Shown here: positions 9,264 to 18,202 of the stretch, in pieces
How the letters are laid out: each line of letters starts with the position of its first letter
How positions within the stretch are numbered: the stretch's first letter is position 1
DNA from: Rhizobium phaseoli
GTDB taxonomy: Bacteria; Pseudomonadota; Alphaproteobacteria; Rhizobiales; Rhizobiaceae
Assembly (NCBI RefSeq): GCF_010668805.1
Contig: NZ_WUFT01000003.1
Location: 357,753-421,752 of the forward strand
Direction: 5' to 3'
Length of the DNA: 64,000 bases
Translations under genes and position numbers: made by a program
The notes under the pieces: model-generated
The model's input: the letters and a program-made list of their open reading frames with translations, nothing else
The model's database searches: none
Told to the model about the DNA's origin: nothing

Positions 9264-9914
9264 ATGGAAGCATCCTCCTTCAGCCGCCGGACACCGGGCC
9301 AGGCCTATGATTTCCTGCCGCCGGAACCCGCCGCCCGCCAGCACCGTGCGGCGCGTCCTGCCGATATTTCCGACGCCGAATTCGTGACGCTCGGCAAAAT
9401 CCGACCAAAGGAATTTGCCGCGAGGACCTATAACGACAACCGCAAGCGTGCGGCTGGCGCACACGCAGCACAGCCGCCGCTGACGCCAGCGATGGCAAGC
9501 ATTCTGCGGGACGTGGAAGCCTTCCTGCAGCGCGCCTCGATGCGGAGCTTCGCAGGGCTGGTGCTGGCGCTCGCCGTGCTGGTCTTCGGGCTTGCGGGCG
9601 GCTTTTCCGGCCTTGCCGCCAAGCCCACCTCTTCCGGAGCGCCGCTGCATTTCACCCATGTGACGGTGGCGCCGCGCGACGCGAACGGCATGCGCGTGCT
9701 TGATATCAACGGTATCCTCGAAAATGACAGCGGCACGACGCAGACGGTGCGTCCGATCCGTGCCGACCTCGTGACCGACGAGCGGCTGACCGCAAGCATC
9801 GTCATCAATCCGCCGACCGATGTCATCTATGGCGGCCAGAGCCGGGGTTTTTCGGCCCGTGTCCAGCATGCCGGCGGAAAACTGCGCGAGGTCCGGCTTT
9901 CATTCTTGCCATAG
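9264..9914 (+). CDS. Single-pass membrane protein, DUF3426-like periplasmic domain
   Basis: 216 residues from ATG 9264; a GTG at 9240 would add eight. The first 90 residues are polar, Ala/Arg/Pro-rich and probably cytoplasmic. A membrane helix is near 95-117, followed by a periplasmic beta-rich domain of about 95 residues holding LDINGILENDSGTTQTV and ending SFLP. The domain resembles the C-terminal part of DUF3426 proteins. The function is unknown. Its promoter region is shared with divergent ftsE. Confidence 0.7.
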   Translation: MEASSFSRRTPGQAYDFLPPEPAARQHRAARPADISDAEFVTLGKIRPKEFAARTYNDNRKRAAGAHAAQPPLTPAMASILRDVEAFLQRASMRSFAGLVLALAVLVFGLAGGFSGLAAKPTSSGAPLHFTHVTVAPRDANGMRVLDINGILENDSGTTQTVRPIRADLVTDERLTASIVINPPTDVIYGGQSRGFSARVQHAGGKLREVRLSFLP

Positions 9915-10047
9915 AGCGCTCGAACGGGGATTGGGTGACTTTCCCGCCGCAAGTCGCGCCAATCCAGTTAATTTCACGGCTGGCGAGGCTGTTTCACGCT
10001 CGCATATGTGCTAACGGCTTACGCTTCTTTTCATGGAGCAAGCCCTT

Positions 10048-10590
10048 ATGCCTGTCGTGCGCGGAAAAAATATCAAGCCGCTCTTTACTGCCGAGCAGAT
10101 CGCCGAGCGTAATCATTCGATGGCCCGGGAGATCGCCAATGGCCCGACCCAAGATCTGCTCGTCATCGCCGTGCTCAAGGGTTCGTTCATCTTTGCCGCC
10201 GACCTGATCCGCGCCCTGCATGATAGCGGGCTTGCGCCGGAGGTCGAGTTCATCACGCTGTCGAGCTATGGCATCGGCACGGTCTCGCAGGGTGTGCGCA
10301 TCGTCAAGGATATCGACAGCGACGTCCATGGCCGCGACGTTCTGTTGATCGACGATATCCTCGAATCCGGGCGGACGCTGCTGTTTGCCAAGGAACTGCT
10401 GTTCGAGCGCGGCGCGCGCAACGTCACGATCGCCGTGCTGCTCGACAAACGCGTCAAGCGCAAGGAAAAGCTGGAGGCCGATTATGTCGGCTTCGAATGC
10501 CCTGATTATTTTGTCGTCGGCTACGGCATGGATGTCGCCTATGCCTTCCGCGAACTGCCCTTCGTCGGCGTGGTCACCGGGGACGCCTGA
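10048..10590 (+). CDS. hpt: Hypoxanthine phosphoribosyltransferase
   Basis: 180 residues from ATG 10048, chosen over ATG 10033 because GGAG at 10036-10039 gives a proper ribosome binding site. The PRPP-binding motif LLIDDILESGRTL is near residues 98-110 and the C-terminal CPDYFVVGYGMD segment near 153-164 binds the purine. The enzyme salvages hypoxanthine and guanine to IMP and GMP. It stands alone on its strand, with cpdR 152 bases downstream. Confidence 0.93.
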   Translation: MPVVRGKNIKPLFTAEQIAERNHSMAREIANGPTQDLLVIAVLKGSFIFAADLIRALHDSGLAPEVEFITLSSYGIGTVSQGVRIVKDIDSDVHGRDVLLIDDILESGRTLLFAKELLFERGARNVTIAVLLDKRVKRKEKLEADYVGFECPDYFVVGYGMDVAYAFRELPFVGVVTGDA

Positions 10591-10648
10591 GCGACTGCAA
10601 AGTGGTTTGAAAGATGCCCTTCGCTGCCTTGCCGTTCGAGACGGGTTG

Positions 10649-10656
10649 TTAACCAT
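10649..10656. promoter_or_regulatory. Candidate CtrA half-site TTAACCAT upstream of cpdR
   Basis: TTAACCAT at 10649-10656 lies 87 bases before the cpdR start. CpdR takes part in controlling CtrA proteolysis, so a CtrA site here would close a feedback loop. Only one half-site is seen. Confidence 0.4.
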
Positions 10657-10742
10657 CTCGTCCATCGCTTCCTGATCTTTACCGATCGAAAAGGAAAGTC
10701 TGGTGATTTCCGTCGCGGGGCTGACCACGGAGCAATGCACAT

Positions 10743-11102
10743 ATGGCAAGAATTCTGATCACGGAAGACGAGGACTCCCTGCGATCCTTCGTAGCCCGAG
10801 CCCTGCGGCTTGATGGCCACGAGACCGATGAGGCGGCCGATGGGGCCGAGGGCCTGGAGAAGCTCAGGGAAGGGGTCTACGATCTGCTGCTTTCAGATAT
10901 CCGCATGCCCGTGATGGACGGCATCGAACTTGCCCATCAGGCAAAAGACGCCTTTCCTGGCCTGAAGATCCTACTGATGACCGGCTATGCCGAGCAGCGC
11001 GAACGGGCCGACGATCTTGCCGAAAAGATCATCGACGTCGTCAGCAAACCATTCGCGCTTCCCGATATCCGCAAGGCGGTTGCCCGGGCGTTGGTCGCTT
11101 AA
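10743..11102 (+). CDS. cpdR: Single-domain response regulator CpdR
   Basis: 119 residues, a stand-alone receiver domain with no output domain. The acidic pocket ED is at residues 9-10, the phosphorylated aspartate is D52 (SDIRMP), the conserved Thr is T80 and Lys is K102 (SKPF). In alphaproteobacteria unphosphorylated CpdR localises ClpXP and promotes degradation of cell-cycle substrates including CtrA. The match to CpdR1 of rhizobia is close by eye over the whole length. The TAA stop runs straight into a dispersed repeat. Confidence 0.92.
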   Translation: MARILITEDEDSLRSFVARALRLDGHETDEAADGAEGLEKLREGVYDLLLSDIRMPVMDGIELAHQAKDAFPGLKILLMTGYAEQRERADDLAEKIIDVVSKPFALPDIRKAVARALVA

Positions 11103-11165
11103 AGCTCTTTATTTTCATGCATGTCGTCATCCCGGAACCGCTGCACACGTCCTGATGACGTGCAT
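11101..11165. repeat. Two-hairpin dispersed repeat, shortened copy after cpdR
   Basis: Starts inside the cpdR stop (TAAAGC). It has catgtcgt, cggaaccgctgcacac and the returning arm atgacgtgcat, so only the second hairpin of the family is complete. Related copies lie at 14141, 17925, 19234, 46537 and 48284. Confidence 0.65.
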
Positions 11166-11238
11166 CAGGGCATTGTGGTGGGCGGTATTCGGCGCACTTT
11201 CTTTAGTGAGATCCGGCTTTGATGAGATCCGGATTCAA

Positions 11239-11263
11239 ATTTTAGGCCGATCCGGCCTAAAAT
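11239..11263. repeat. Perfect 11-bp inverted repeat, attttaggccg/cggcctaaaat
   Basis: Stem 11239-11249 and 11253-11263 with loop atc. It is preceded by two direct copies of tgagatccgg and lies 40 bases after the TIGR02302 stop. There is no T-run on either side, so it is a weak terminator candidate and more likely a repeat related to that at 6549. Confidence 0.6.
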
Positions 11264-11303
11264 CCCTGCGCCAATGCCGGTCATATTCACGGCGGCGTCA
11301 GCT

Positions 11304-13973
11304 CTACTGGATGTCCAGCAATCGTTCGAGATACCGCCGTTCCATTTCCTGCGGCGGATTGTTGCCGAGCTTCTCGCGGATCGCATCGAGGATTTCCCGG
11401 GCGCGCTGAACGTCGATCTCGTCGGGAACCTTCACGCTGTTGTCGCCGAAATCCGGTCCCGGGGGGCGTGGCCGGCCGAGCGGGTCGCGGCCATTCTGGT
11501 CGCCGCCCTGGCTCATCTGGCCGTTCGGACCCTGCCCTTGCTGGCCCTGTTGCGCCTGCATCATCTGGTTCATCATGTCGCGGGCGCCCTGGCGAAGTGC
11601 TTCGAGCGCGCGGCCCTGGCCTTCGATGGCCGGCTGGCCATGGCCCTGGCCGAGTTCGCGACCGGCGCCTTCCATCTCGCGTTGCGCCTGTCCGAAGCCC
11701 GGGCCAGGCTTCATGCCCAACTCGCCGAGGCCCTTCTGCAATTCGCCGAGCTGCCTGCCGAGCGCATCCTGCTGGGCGCGCAGCTGTTTCAATGCCTCGC
11801 GCAACTGCTCGGCGGTCATCTGGTCGGAGGGCTTCTGGCCGTCTTTGCCTTGCTGGCCCCGCTGCTGATCCTGCGGTTCGCCGTTTTCTCCGGGGTTCAT
11901 CTCGTCGAGCAGCGGATCGTTTTCACCCATGTCGGGTTCACCGCGTTGCATGCGGTCCCTGAGCTGCTGGTCGAGGCGGAAGGTCTGATCCATCAACTTC
12001 TGCTGGTCGCGCAGGATCTCGCCGAGCTTGTCGATCTGCTTGCGGGCCTCGCTATTTTCCTGGCTCTGCTGGCCGCGCTGCGGGCGGCCGGCCTGCAGGT
12101 TGTTCATCATCCGCTGCAATTCCGACAGCATCTGCTGGGCGGCGTCGCGATTGCCGGAGCGGGCGAGATTCTCGATCTGGTCCATCATCCGTTCCAGATC
12201 CTGCTGGCGCAGGATGTTCTGCGCGTTCTGGTTCGGCTGCATCGGCGCGTTCTGCATGCGTTGGGCAAGCTCGGTCATATAGTCCTGCATCGCCTTGCGC
12301 AGTTCATCCATCAGCTTCTTGATCTCGGCGTCCGGGGCGTTGCGGTCCAATGCGTCGGCAAGCTTCTGCTGGGCTTCGCGCAGCTTGCGCTCGGCAAGCG
12401 AAAGATCGCCGTCCTCCATGCCGAGTGCGATATCCCAGAGATATTGGGCGGTATCCTTGAGCGCGTCCTCACCCTTTGCGAGCTTCATGCGCGTCAAAGC
12501 GGATTCCAGCAGGAGATAATTGGTGAGCTTGGGGATGGTCTCCTCGGGACGGATGGTCAGCGCCTCGTTCAGCGCGATCGCCTGCGGCATCTTGCGGGTG
12601 TCGAGCGCGAAAACCTGGCGTTCCTCGGCGACGGCGGCGGCAAGCGGCTCGTTAAAGGGCCGCGACGGCAAGGTCATCTCATGCGGCGGGCTGCGGCCGG
12701 TCTGGCCGGCGGCATCCTTGGCGACGAGCGTCACGCGCACGCGCTTGCCGGCAAGCGGGTGTTCGGTCAGGTTGCGGCTGGTCACGCCCTTGGCGTCACG
12801 GGCGTTGCGGCGGGGAATGTCCAGCCGGTATTCCGGCAAGGGATAGAGCGGGGTCGCCGTCGGATCGGTTTCCAGAGGAACGATCTCCGCATGCGCCTCC
12901 TGGACGCCGTAATCGTCCTTGACGGTAAAGCCGATTTCAAGCGCGCCGTTGACGCTGGGTTTCGGCATGCCGTCGAAAGCAATCTCCGGCGCCTTGTCGG
13001 GGAGGACCTCGAAGCTCCAGCGGCGACCGTTGACTTCGAGGGCGCCATTCTCCTCGAGCTTCATCACATGCGTCTGGGCGACGGGAGCCTGGCTGGCCGG
13101 CACCTGGCCGGCCGGGACCGTATTCGGCTGTTGAATGCCGGATGCCGCCGCCTGCTGCGGCTTGGTATCCGCCTGCACGGCGATATCCTGCGCCTCGCCG
13201 TTTGCCTTGCGGAATACGACCTTTTCGGCTGTCTTGCCGCCGCTGACGCGCACGGTGAGGCCTGAAAACTGCGGAATGCCGATCGACGCCTGCTCGCTGC
13301 CGTCAGCGGTCAGATAGACCGGGGCGCGGCCGGTATAGGACGGCGGCGTCACCCAGGCGTCGATGCGCACCGCCGGATCGACGGTGACGTGCTCGGGTGC
13401 TGCCTGCAATGCGTCACCGATCGAGCCGCCGTTGATTGACAGCGAATAGGCAAAGGCAGTGACCAGCAGCAGCGCCGGCACGGCGCGCAGCGCGAAACGG
13501 TCATGAACGGCGATATCAGGCCGCGGCAGTCCGGCATCGAGTGCTGCGATCTTTTCGGCCATGCGCGTCTGGTGCTCGCGCCAGAGCGCCCGGGCGAAGG
13601 GCGTATCGAAGGCCGGCTCGTCTTCCTGGACGGTGACCGGCTGGTGCGACAGGCCGTTGCGCTCTTCCAGCATGCGGTCGGCGTCAGTGACTTTTGGCCA
13701 GCGCAGGGTGCGGAAGGGCAGGAGCGAGACGACAAAAGCGGCGACAAAGGCAATCAGCAGCAGGATGCGCAGCCAATCCGGCACGCTGCGAAAGATGCCG
13801 AACCAGGAGACGGAGAGATAGACGGCGATCACCGCCAGAACCGGCATCAAAGGTGGCAGCAACTGCTCGAAAAACAGCACAATACGCGCCAGCAGGCGTT
13901 TCGTCGTCACCAGCCGGGCAAGCGAGGGGCGGAGCGCAAATGCACCTTTCCTCTGCCTTGAGGGGCTTGTCAT
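11304..13973 (-). CDS. TIGR02302-family (DUF4175) large membrane protein
   Basis: 889 residues from ATG 13973; the longer frame to 14111 covers a poor 46-residue extension. Two membrane segments close to the N-terminus (about residues 30-70) and one near 165-185 anchor the protein. A central beta-rich region (about 200-560) is followed by a C-terminal third dominated by Gln, Met, Gly and Asn with many short helical Q-rich repeats, ending in LERLLDIQ. The family is confined to alphaproteobacteria and lies next to lysA in many of them. The function is unknown; a periplasmic or envelope role is inferred from topology only. Confidence 0.88.
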   Translation of the reverse strand: MTSPSRQRKGAFALRPSLARLVTTKRLLARIVLFFEQLLPPLMPVLAVIAVYLSVSWFGIFRSVPDWLRILLLIAFVAAFVVSLLPFRTLRWPKVTDADRMLEERNGLSHQPVTVQEDEPAFDTPFARALWREHQTRMAEKIAALDAGLPRPDIAVHDRFALRAVPALLLVTAFAYSLSINGGSIGDALQAAPEHVTVDPAVRIDAWVTPPSYTGRAPVYLTADGSEQASIGIPQFSGLTVRVSGGKTAEKVVFRKANGEAQDIAVQADTKPQQAAASGIQQPNTVPAGQVPASQAPVAQTHVMKLEENGALEVNGRRWSFEVLPDKAPEIAFDGMPKPSVNGALEIGFTVKDDYGVQEAHAEIVPLETDPTATPLYPLPEYRLDIPRRNARDAKGVTSRNLTEHPLAGKRVRVTLVAKDAAGQTGRSPPHEMTLPSRPFNEPLAAAVAEERQVFALDTRKMPQAIALNEALTIRPEETIPKLTNYLLLESALTRMKLAKGEDALKDTAQYLWDIALGMEDGDLSLAERKLREAQQKLADALDRNAPDAEIKKLMDELRKAMQDYMTELAQRMQNAPMQPNQNAQNILRQQDLERMMDQIENLARSGNRDAAQQMLSELQRMMNNLQAGRPQRGQQSQENSEARKQIDKLGEILRDQQKLMDQTFRLDQQLRDRMQRGEPDMGENDPLLDEMNPGENGEPQDQQRGQQGKDGQKPSDQMTAEQLREALKQLRAQQDALGRQLGELQKGLGELGMKPGPGFGQAQREMEGAGRELGQGHGQPAIEGQGRALEALRQGARDMMNQMMQAQQGQQGQGPNGQMSQGGDQNGRDPLGRPRPPGPDFGDNSVKVPDEIDVQRAREILDAIREKLGNNPPQEMERRYLERLLDIQ

Positions 13974-14140
13974 CGGTCCGGTCTCCGCGATCTGGCGTTC
14001 TGAAACAGAGGGCGCTTCCGGCGATTGCAGGGCAATACGCTCATGACTGACAAGGATAACACTCTTTGTGGCGAAGGCGAGGGCGAGTGGCCGGCCATAC
14101 CGGCTTTTCACGTTAATTCGCCAAAAAGTGATGGCTGGTT

Positions 14141-14234
14141 AAAGCGCGTCGCGATCTTTCAGATTGCTCCTCGCGCTTTAAATCTTTGTTTTGCGCCTGT
14201 CGTGCGCTGCGCACTCTTGCGCGACATGCTTTAG
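14141..14234. repeat. Two-hairpin dispersed repeat, overlapping the lysA stop
   Basis: First hairpin from aaagcgcg to cgcgcttta, then a T-rich spacer, then a second hairpin with tgtcg and gcgacatgctttag. The final ttag holds the reverse complement of the lysA TAA stop (14231-14233). Confidence 0.75.
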
Positions 14235-15499
14235 TCGAGCCAGGCAGGAACGGAGTCGAGGCTGATCAGTTCGGCATAGGTTCTGCGCGGGCGAATCGTA
14301 TGGAAATCGCTGCCTTTGACCAGAACCTCGGGCACCAGCAGCCGGCTGTTATAGGTGCCGGCCTGAACCGCGCCGTAAGCGCCGGCGGTGCTGACGGCGA
14401 TCAGGTCGCCGGGCTTCGGCATCGCCATCTCGCGGTCGAGCGCCAGATAATCGCCGGTCTCGCAGACGGGGCCGACCACGTCGGCGCGGATGCGCGGGGC
14501 GTTCGCCGCCGAAATCGTCACCGGGCGGATCTCGTGATAGGCCTCGTAGAGCGTCGGGCGGATGAGATCGTTCATCGCACCGTCGACAATGACGAAGGTC
14601 TTTTCGCCGCCATCCTTCACATAGAGGACTTCGGTCACCAGGATACCGGCATTGCCGACGATCAGGCGGCCGGGTTCGGTGATGATCTTGCAGTTGAGGC
14701 CGCGCAACTGGTTCTTGACGATGGCCGCATAGGCATCCGGCAGCGGCGGCGGATTGTTGTCGTCCTTATAGGGGATGCCGAGACCGCCGCCGATATCGAC
14801 GTGATCGATGGTGTGGCCGTCGGCGCGCAACGTCGCGACAAGATCGTGCAACAGCCTGAAGGCGTCGTCGAAGGGCTGCAATTCGGTGATCTGGCTGCCG
14901 ATATGCATGTCGATGCCGGTGACCTCGATGCCCGGCAGCTTGGCGGCATGGGCATAGATGGCGCGGGCACGCTCCCAGGAGATGCCGAATTTGTTTTCCT
15001 TCTTGCCGGTCGAGATCTTCGAATGGGTTTTTGCATCGACGTCAGGGTTGATGCGGAAGGAGACCGGGGCTCTCGTTCCGGCCTTGATAGCGCGCTGATT
15101 GAGGATTTCGAGCTCGGGCTCGGATTCGACGTTGAAACAGTAGATGCCTGCCTCGAGAGCGAAGTCCATCTCCGGCGGCGTCTTGCCGACACCCGAAAAC
15201 ATGATGCGGCTGGCGGGAATGTCGGCAGCGAGCGCGCGGCGCAGTTCGCCCTCCGATACGACGTCGATGCCTGCGCCGAGGCGGCCGAGTGTCTTCAGCA
15301 CCGCCTGGTTCGAATTCGCCTTCATCGCATAACAGACCATCGAGTCCATCTCCGCGAAAGCTTCGGAGAAGACCCGGTAATGGCGCTCCAGCGTCGCGGT
15401 GGAATAGACGTAGAAGGGTGTGCCGACCGCCTTGGCGATCTCGGGAACGGGAACGTTCTCAGCATGCAGGACGCCGTCGCGGTACTCGAAATGGTTCAC
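14231..15499 (-). CDS. lysA: Diaminopimelate decarboxylase
   Basis: 422 residues. This fold-III PLP enzyme decarboxylates meso-diaminopimelate to lysine, the last step of lysine synthesis. The PLP lysine is K60 in CYAMKANSN, the HIGSQI segment is near residue 200, the glycine-rich phosphate-binding VDIGGGLG is near 230, and CETGDYLA near 340 carries the active-site cysteine from the partner subunit. It lies between the small lipoprotein gene (11 bases upstream) and the TIGR02302 gene, all on the minus strand. Its stop codon lies inside the dispersed repeat. Confidence 0.95.
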   Translation of the reverse strand: MNHFEYRDGVLHAENVPVPEIAKAVGTPFYVYSTATLERHYRVFSEAFAEMDSMVCYAMKANSNQAVLKTLGRLGAGIDVVSEGELRRALAADIPASRIMFSGVGKTPPEMDFALEAGIYCFNVESEPELEILNQRAIKAGTRAPVSFRINPDVDAKTHSKISTGKKENKFGISWERARAIYAHAAKLPGIEVTGIDMHIGSQITELQPFDDAFRLLHDLVATLRADGHTIDHVDIGGGLGIPYKDDNNPPPLPDAYAAIVKNQLRGLNCKIITEPGRLIVGNAGILVTEVLYVKDGGEKTFVIVDGAMNDLIRPTLYEAYHEIRPVTISAANAPRIRADVVGPVCETGDYLALDREMAMPKPGDLIAVSTAGAYGAVQAGTYNSRLLVPEVLVKGSDFHTIRPRRTYAELISLDSVPAWLD

Positions 15500-15510
15500 G
15501 GGCTTATGCC

Positions 15511-15705
15511 TTAAAGAAGGGGATCGAGAAGGAAGGGCTTGTCGACGGTTCCAGGCTTTTTCGTCGGCTTGGAAACGTCACCTTCCTTGGTTGCCGCAGC
15601 ACTCGGCGGATCGAGGTCGCCCTTGCGCCCGCATCCGGCAACGGCAAGGCCGATGACGGCGAGAACCGCCGTCAGGCGGATGAGTTGCGGCAAGCTCTTC
15701 TGCAT
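15511..15705 (-). CDS. lptM: Small LptM-like lipoprotein
   Basis: 64 residues from ATG 15705; the frame is open to 15768, but the lipoprotein signal begins at MQKSLPQLIR. The signal peptide ends in a lipobox LAVAGC with the lipidated cysteine at 25, followed at once by GRKGDLDPP, the conserved sequence of the LptM (YifL) family. In E. coli LptM helps the LptDE lipopolysaccharide translocon mature at the outer membrane. The argH-lptM-lysA order is the usual alphaproteobacterial arrangement and supports the call. Confidence 0.82.
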   Translation of the reverse strand: MQKSLPQLIRLTAVLAVIGLAVAGCGRKGDLDPPSAAATKEGDVSKPTKKPGTVDKPFLLDPLL

Positions 15706-15833
15706 GGATATCCTCTTCGGCGGCATTTGATGGACATTGTCATAGCGAAGTTTATCCGCCTTGTGCACCCTGATTGTTGGACGGTCTTCCCGCGTAGACG
15801 GCAGGATCGCGGCGGCTTTCGCCGCCTGACATT

Positions 15834-17237
15834 TCAGTTACGGGCGCGCCAGAAGGCGATCTGCCTGCGGACTTCGGACGGCGCCGTGCCGCCGAAGCTC
15901 TTGCGGCTGGCGACCGAGGCTTCAACGGTCAGCACGCCGTAGACCTTGTCGGTGATGTCGGGATGGATCGCCTGCAGGTCGGCGAGCGGCAGTTCGGCAA
16001 GGTCGCAGCTCTTGCTTTCGGCAAGCGCCACGGCCCGGCCGGTGACGTGATGGGCATCGCGGAAGGGCAGGCCCGCTTCGCGCACCAGCCAGTCGGCAAG
16101 ATCGGTCGCCGTCGAATAACCGGAGCCGGCCGCAGCCTTCATGCGCGCGGTGTTGACCGTCATGTCGCGCACCATGCCGGTCATGGCAGCAATCGCCAGT
16201 TCCAGGCTCTCGGCGGCGTCGAACACCTGTTCCTTGTCTTCCTGCATGTCCTTGGAATAGGCGAGCGGCAGGCCCTTCATGATCGTCAGCAGGGCCACCA
16301 GCGAGCCGTTGATGCGGCCGGTCTTGGCGCGCACCAGTTCGGCGGCATCCGGGTTCTTCTTCTGCGGCATGATCGAGGAACCGGTGGAGAAGGCGTCGGA
16401 GAGACGGACGAAACCGAATTGCGGGGTCGACCAGATGACGATCTCTTCGGCCAGACGCGACAGGTGCATGCCTGTGATCGCCGCGATCGACAGGAACTCG
16501 ATGGCGAAGTCGCGGTCGGAGACCGTGTCGATGGAGTTGCGGGTCGGCTCGCGGAAACCGAGCGCCTTGGCAGTCATATGGCGGTCGATCGGATAACCGG
16601 TGCCGGCGAGGGCGGCTGCGCCGATCGGGCTTTCGTCCAGATGTTCGATGGCGTGGCGCACGCGCGAGCGGTCGCGGCCGAACATTTCGACATAGGCCAT
16701 GCAGTGATGGCCGAAGGTCACGGGCTGGGCGGTCTGCAGATGGGTAAAGCCCGGCATGACACTTTCGGCATGTTCTTCGGCGCGGTCGAGGAAGGCGGCG
16801 ATCAGGCCGGTCAGCATCTTCTCGGTCTTCTCAAGCTCTTCCTTGACCCAGAGGCGGAAGTCGAGCGCGACCTGGTCGTTGCGCGAGCGGGCGGTATGCA
16901 GCCGGCCGGCCGCCGGTCCGATCAGCGTCGCCAGGCGCGCCTCGACATTCATATGGATGTCTTCGAGCTGTCGCGAGAATTCGAAATTGCCGCTTTCGAT
17001 TTCTGACAGGATCGTGTTTAGCCCGTGAACGATCTTGTCCTTATCGTCGGCTGATATGATCCCCTGATGGGCGAGCATGGTCGCGTGGGCGATCGAACCG
17101 CGGATATCCTGTGCGAATAGCTTCTTGTCGAAACCGATCGAGGCATTTATCTCCTCCATGATCGCGTCCGGGCCGGAAGCGAAGCGCCCGCCCCACATCT
17201 GGTTGGAGGATTTGGTATCGGTTTTGCTCTCGGCCAT
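15834..17237 (-). CDS. argH: Argininosuccinate lyase
   Basis: 467 residues from ATG 17237 ([19 protein letters not shown]). The frame is open to 17513, but that part is antisense to tlpA. The fumarase/aspartase-superfamily signature [12 protein letters not shown] is near residues 290-301 and TARSRNDQ near 120. The enzyme splits argininosuccinate to arginine and fumarate. It is divergent from tlpA, with 26 bases between the start codons, so the two promoters must overlap. Confidence 0.95.
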   Translation of the reverse strand: MAESKTDTKSSNQMWGGRFASGPDAIMEEINASIGFDKKLFAQDIRGSIAHATMLAHQGIISADDKDKIVHGLNTILSEIESGNFEFSRQLEDIHMNVEARLATLIGPAAGRLHTARSRNDQVALDFRLWVKEELEKTEKMLTGLIAAFLDRAEEHAESVMPGFTHLQTAQPVTFGHHCMAYVEMFGRDRSRVRHAIEHLDESPIGAAALAGTGYPIDRHMTAKALGFREPTRNSIDTVSDRDFAIEFLSIAAITGMHLSRLAEEIVIWSTPQFGFVRLSDAFSTGSSIMPQKKNPDAAELVRAKTGRINGSLVALLTIMKGLPLAYSKDMQEDKEQVFDAAESLELAIAAMTGMVRDMTVNTARMKAAAGSGYSTATDLADWLVREAGLPFRDAHHVTGRAVALAESKSCDLAELPLADLQAIHPDITDKVYGVLTVEASVASRKSFGGTAPSEVRRQIAFWRARN

Positions 17238-17263
17238 GGAAGATGCCCGTCCTGGAGAATGAA

Positions 17264-17926
17264 ATGACGACGAGAAAACCCTTCGGCCTGCCGTCCGTAA
17301 AACTGATCGCAATCGCCGCCGTTGCAGGCATTGTTGCCGGTGCGGCAGCGGTATACGTGAAGGAGACGGGGATTGGCAATGGCATCGGCGATACCGCTTC
17401 GGCCGAATGCTCCCTGGCCAAGGAGCGTGCTGCCAATCTGACATCGCTGATGAAGGGGCAGGTCGCCGCCATGGTCGCCGCCAACGAACCGCGCAAGCTG
17501 ACTGCGGTTGCATTTAACGGCCCTGACGGCAAGGCGATGACGCTCGACCATTTTGCCGGCAAGACCGTGCTTCTCAATCTGTGGGCCACGTGGTGCGTGC
17601 CCTGCCGCGAGGAGATGCCGGCGCTGAACGCGCTGGAAAAGGGTATGGGGAGCGACAAGTTCCAGGTCGTGCCGGTCAATATCGATACCGGTGACGACGA
17701 GAAGCCGAAGGCCTTCCTGAGCGAGACCGGCGTCGATGCGCTGCAGCTTTACCGCGACAATACGATCGGCGTCTTCAATAGCCTGAAAAAGGAGGGTCTC
17801 GCTTTCGGTCTGCCGGTGACGCTGCTGCTCGACGACAAGGGCTGCCTGATTTCGGCGATGAACGGCCCGGCTGCCTGGGACAGTGAAGATGCCAAGGCGC
17901 TGATCAAGGGTGCGATCGGGTCCTAA
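17264..17926 (+). CDS. tlpA: Thiol:disulfide interchange protein TlpA
   Basis: 220 residues from ATG 17264, preceded by a GGAGA ribosome binding site. An N-terminal membrane anchor (about residues 12-33) exports a thioredoxin-like domain. The redox motif is WATWCVPC with cysteines 111 and 114, and the cis-proline is in the FGLPVTLLL strand. In rhizobia TlpA is a periplasmic reductant for copper delivery to cytochrome oxidase and its maturation factors. The stop lies at the start of a dispersed repeat. Confidence 0.93.
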   Translation: MTTRKPFGLPSVKLIAIAAVAGIVAGAAAVYVKETGIGNGIGDTASAECSLAKERAANLTSLMKGQVAAMVAANEPRKLTAVAFNGPDGKAMTLDHFAGKTVLLNLWATWCVPCREEMPALNALEKGMGSDKFQVVPVNIDTGDDEKPKAFLSETGVDALQLYRDNTIGVFNSLKKEGLAFGLPVTLLLDDKGCLISAMNGPAAWDSEDAKALIKGAIGS

Positions 17927-18021
17927 AGCGCTTGGCATGAAATTGATTCATGCGGCGCGCTTTAGCTCGTTGTTTTTATACATGTCGCTGGGAATCGCTG
18001 CACACTTTCGGGCGACTTGCA
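17925..18021. repeat. Two-hairpin dispersed repeat beginning in the tlpA stop
   Basis: The tlpA TAA runs into aaagcgcttgg; the return arm is gcgcgcttta, followed by tgtttttatacatgtcg and a second hairpin ending gggcgactt. The layout is the same as at 14141 and 19234. Confidence 0.72.
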
Positions 18022-18033
18022 CTCAAGAGCCCT

Positions 18034-18126
18034 TCAGGAGTCTCCGTCTCCCTTGATGAGGAAGACACCCGCAAGCCCGATGAGCACGCAGCATTGCAGC
18101 AGGAACATTGGTGTTTCAGTCGACAT
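18034..18126 (-). CDS. 30-residue single-membrane-helix small protein
   Basis: The ORF reads MSTETPMFLLQCCVLIGLAG and continues with VFLIKGDGDS. A strong GGGAGGA ribosome binding site lies about seven bases before the ATG at 18126. Residues 6-24 form one hydrophobic helix, followed by a polar acidic tail. It sits 76 bases after the 3-hydroxyacyl-CoA dehydrogenase stop on the same strand and may share its transcript. No family is recognised. The call rests on the ribosome binding site and membrane-protein character of so short a frame. Confidence 0.5.
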   Translation of the reverse strand: MSTETPMFLLQCCVLIGLAGVFLIKGDGDS

Positions 18127-18202
18127 GGCGTTTTCCTCCCGTTCACGGCAAGAAAGCATGTCGCGGGCGCTCGGTCCATTCGCCCTTTCGGGCGACAGCT
18201 GT

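Noticed and set aside
11274..13265. 663-codon plus-strand frame opposite the TIGR02302 gene
   Set aside because: It is antisense to a recognised family, and its Leu/His-rich text mirrors the Gln/Glu-rich codons of the real gene.
17238..17513. N-terminal extension of argH to 17513
   Set aside because: It is antisense to the start of tlpA and would make ArgH far longer than its family.
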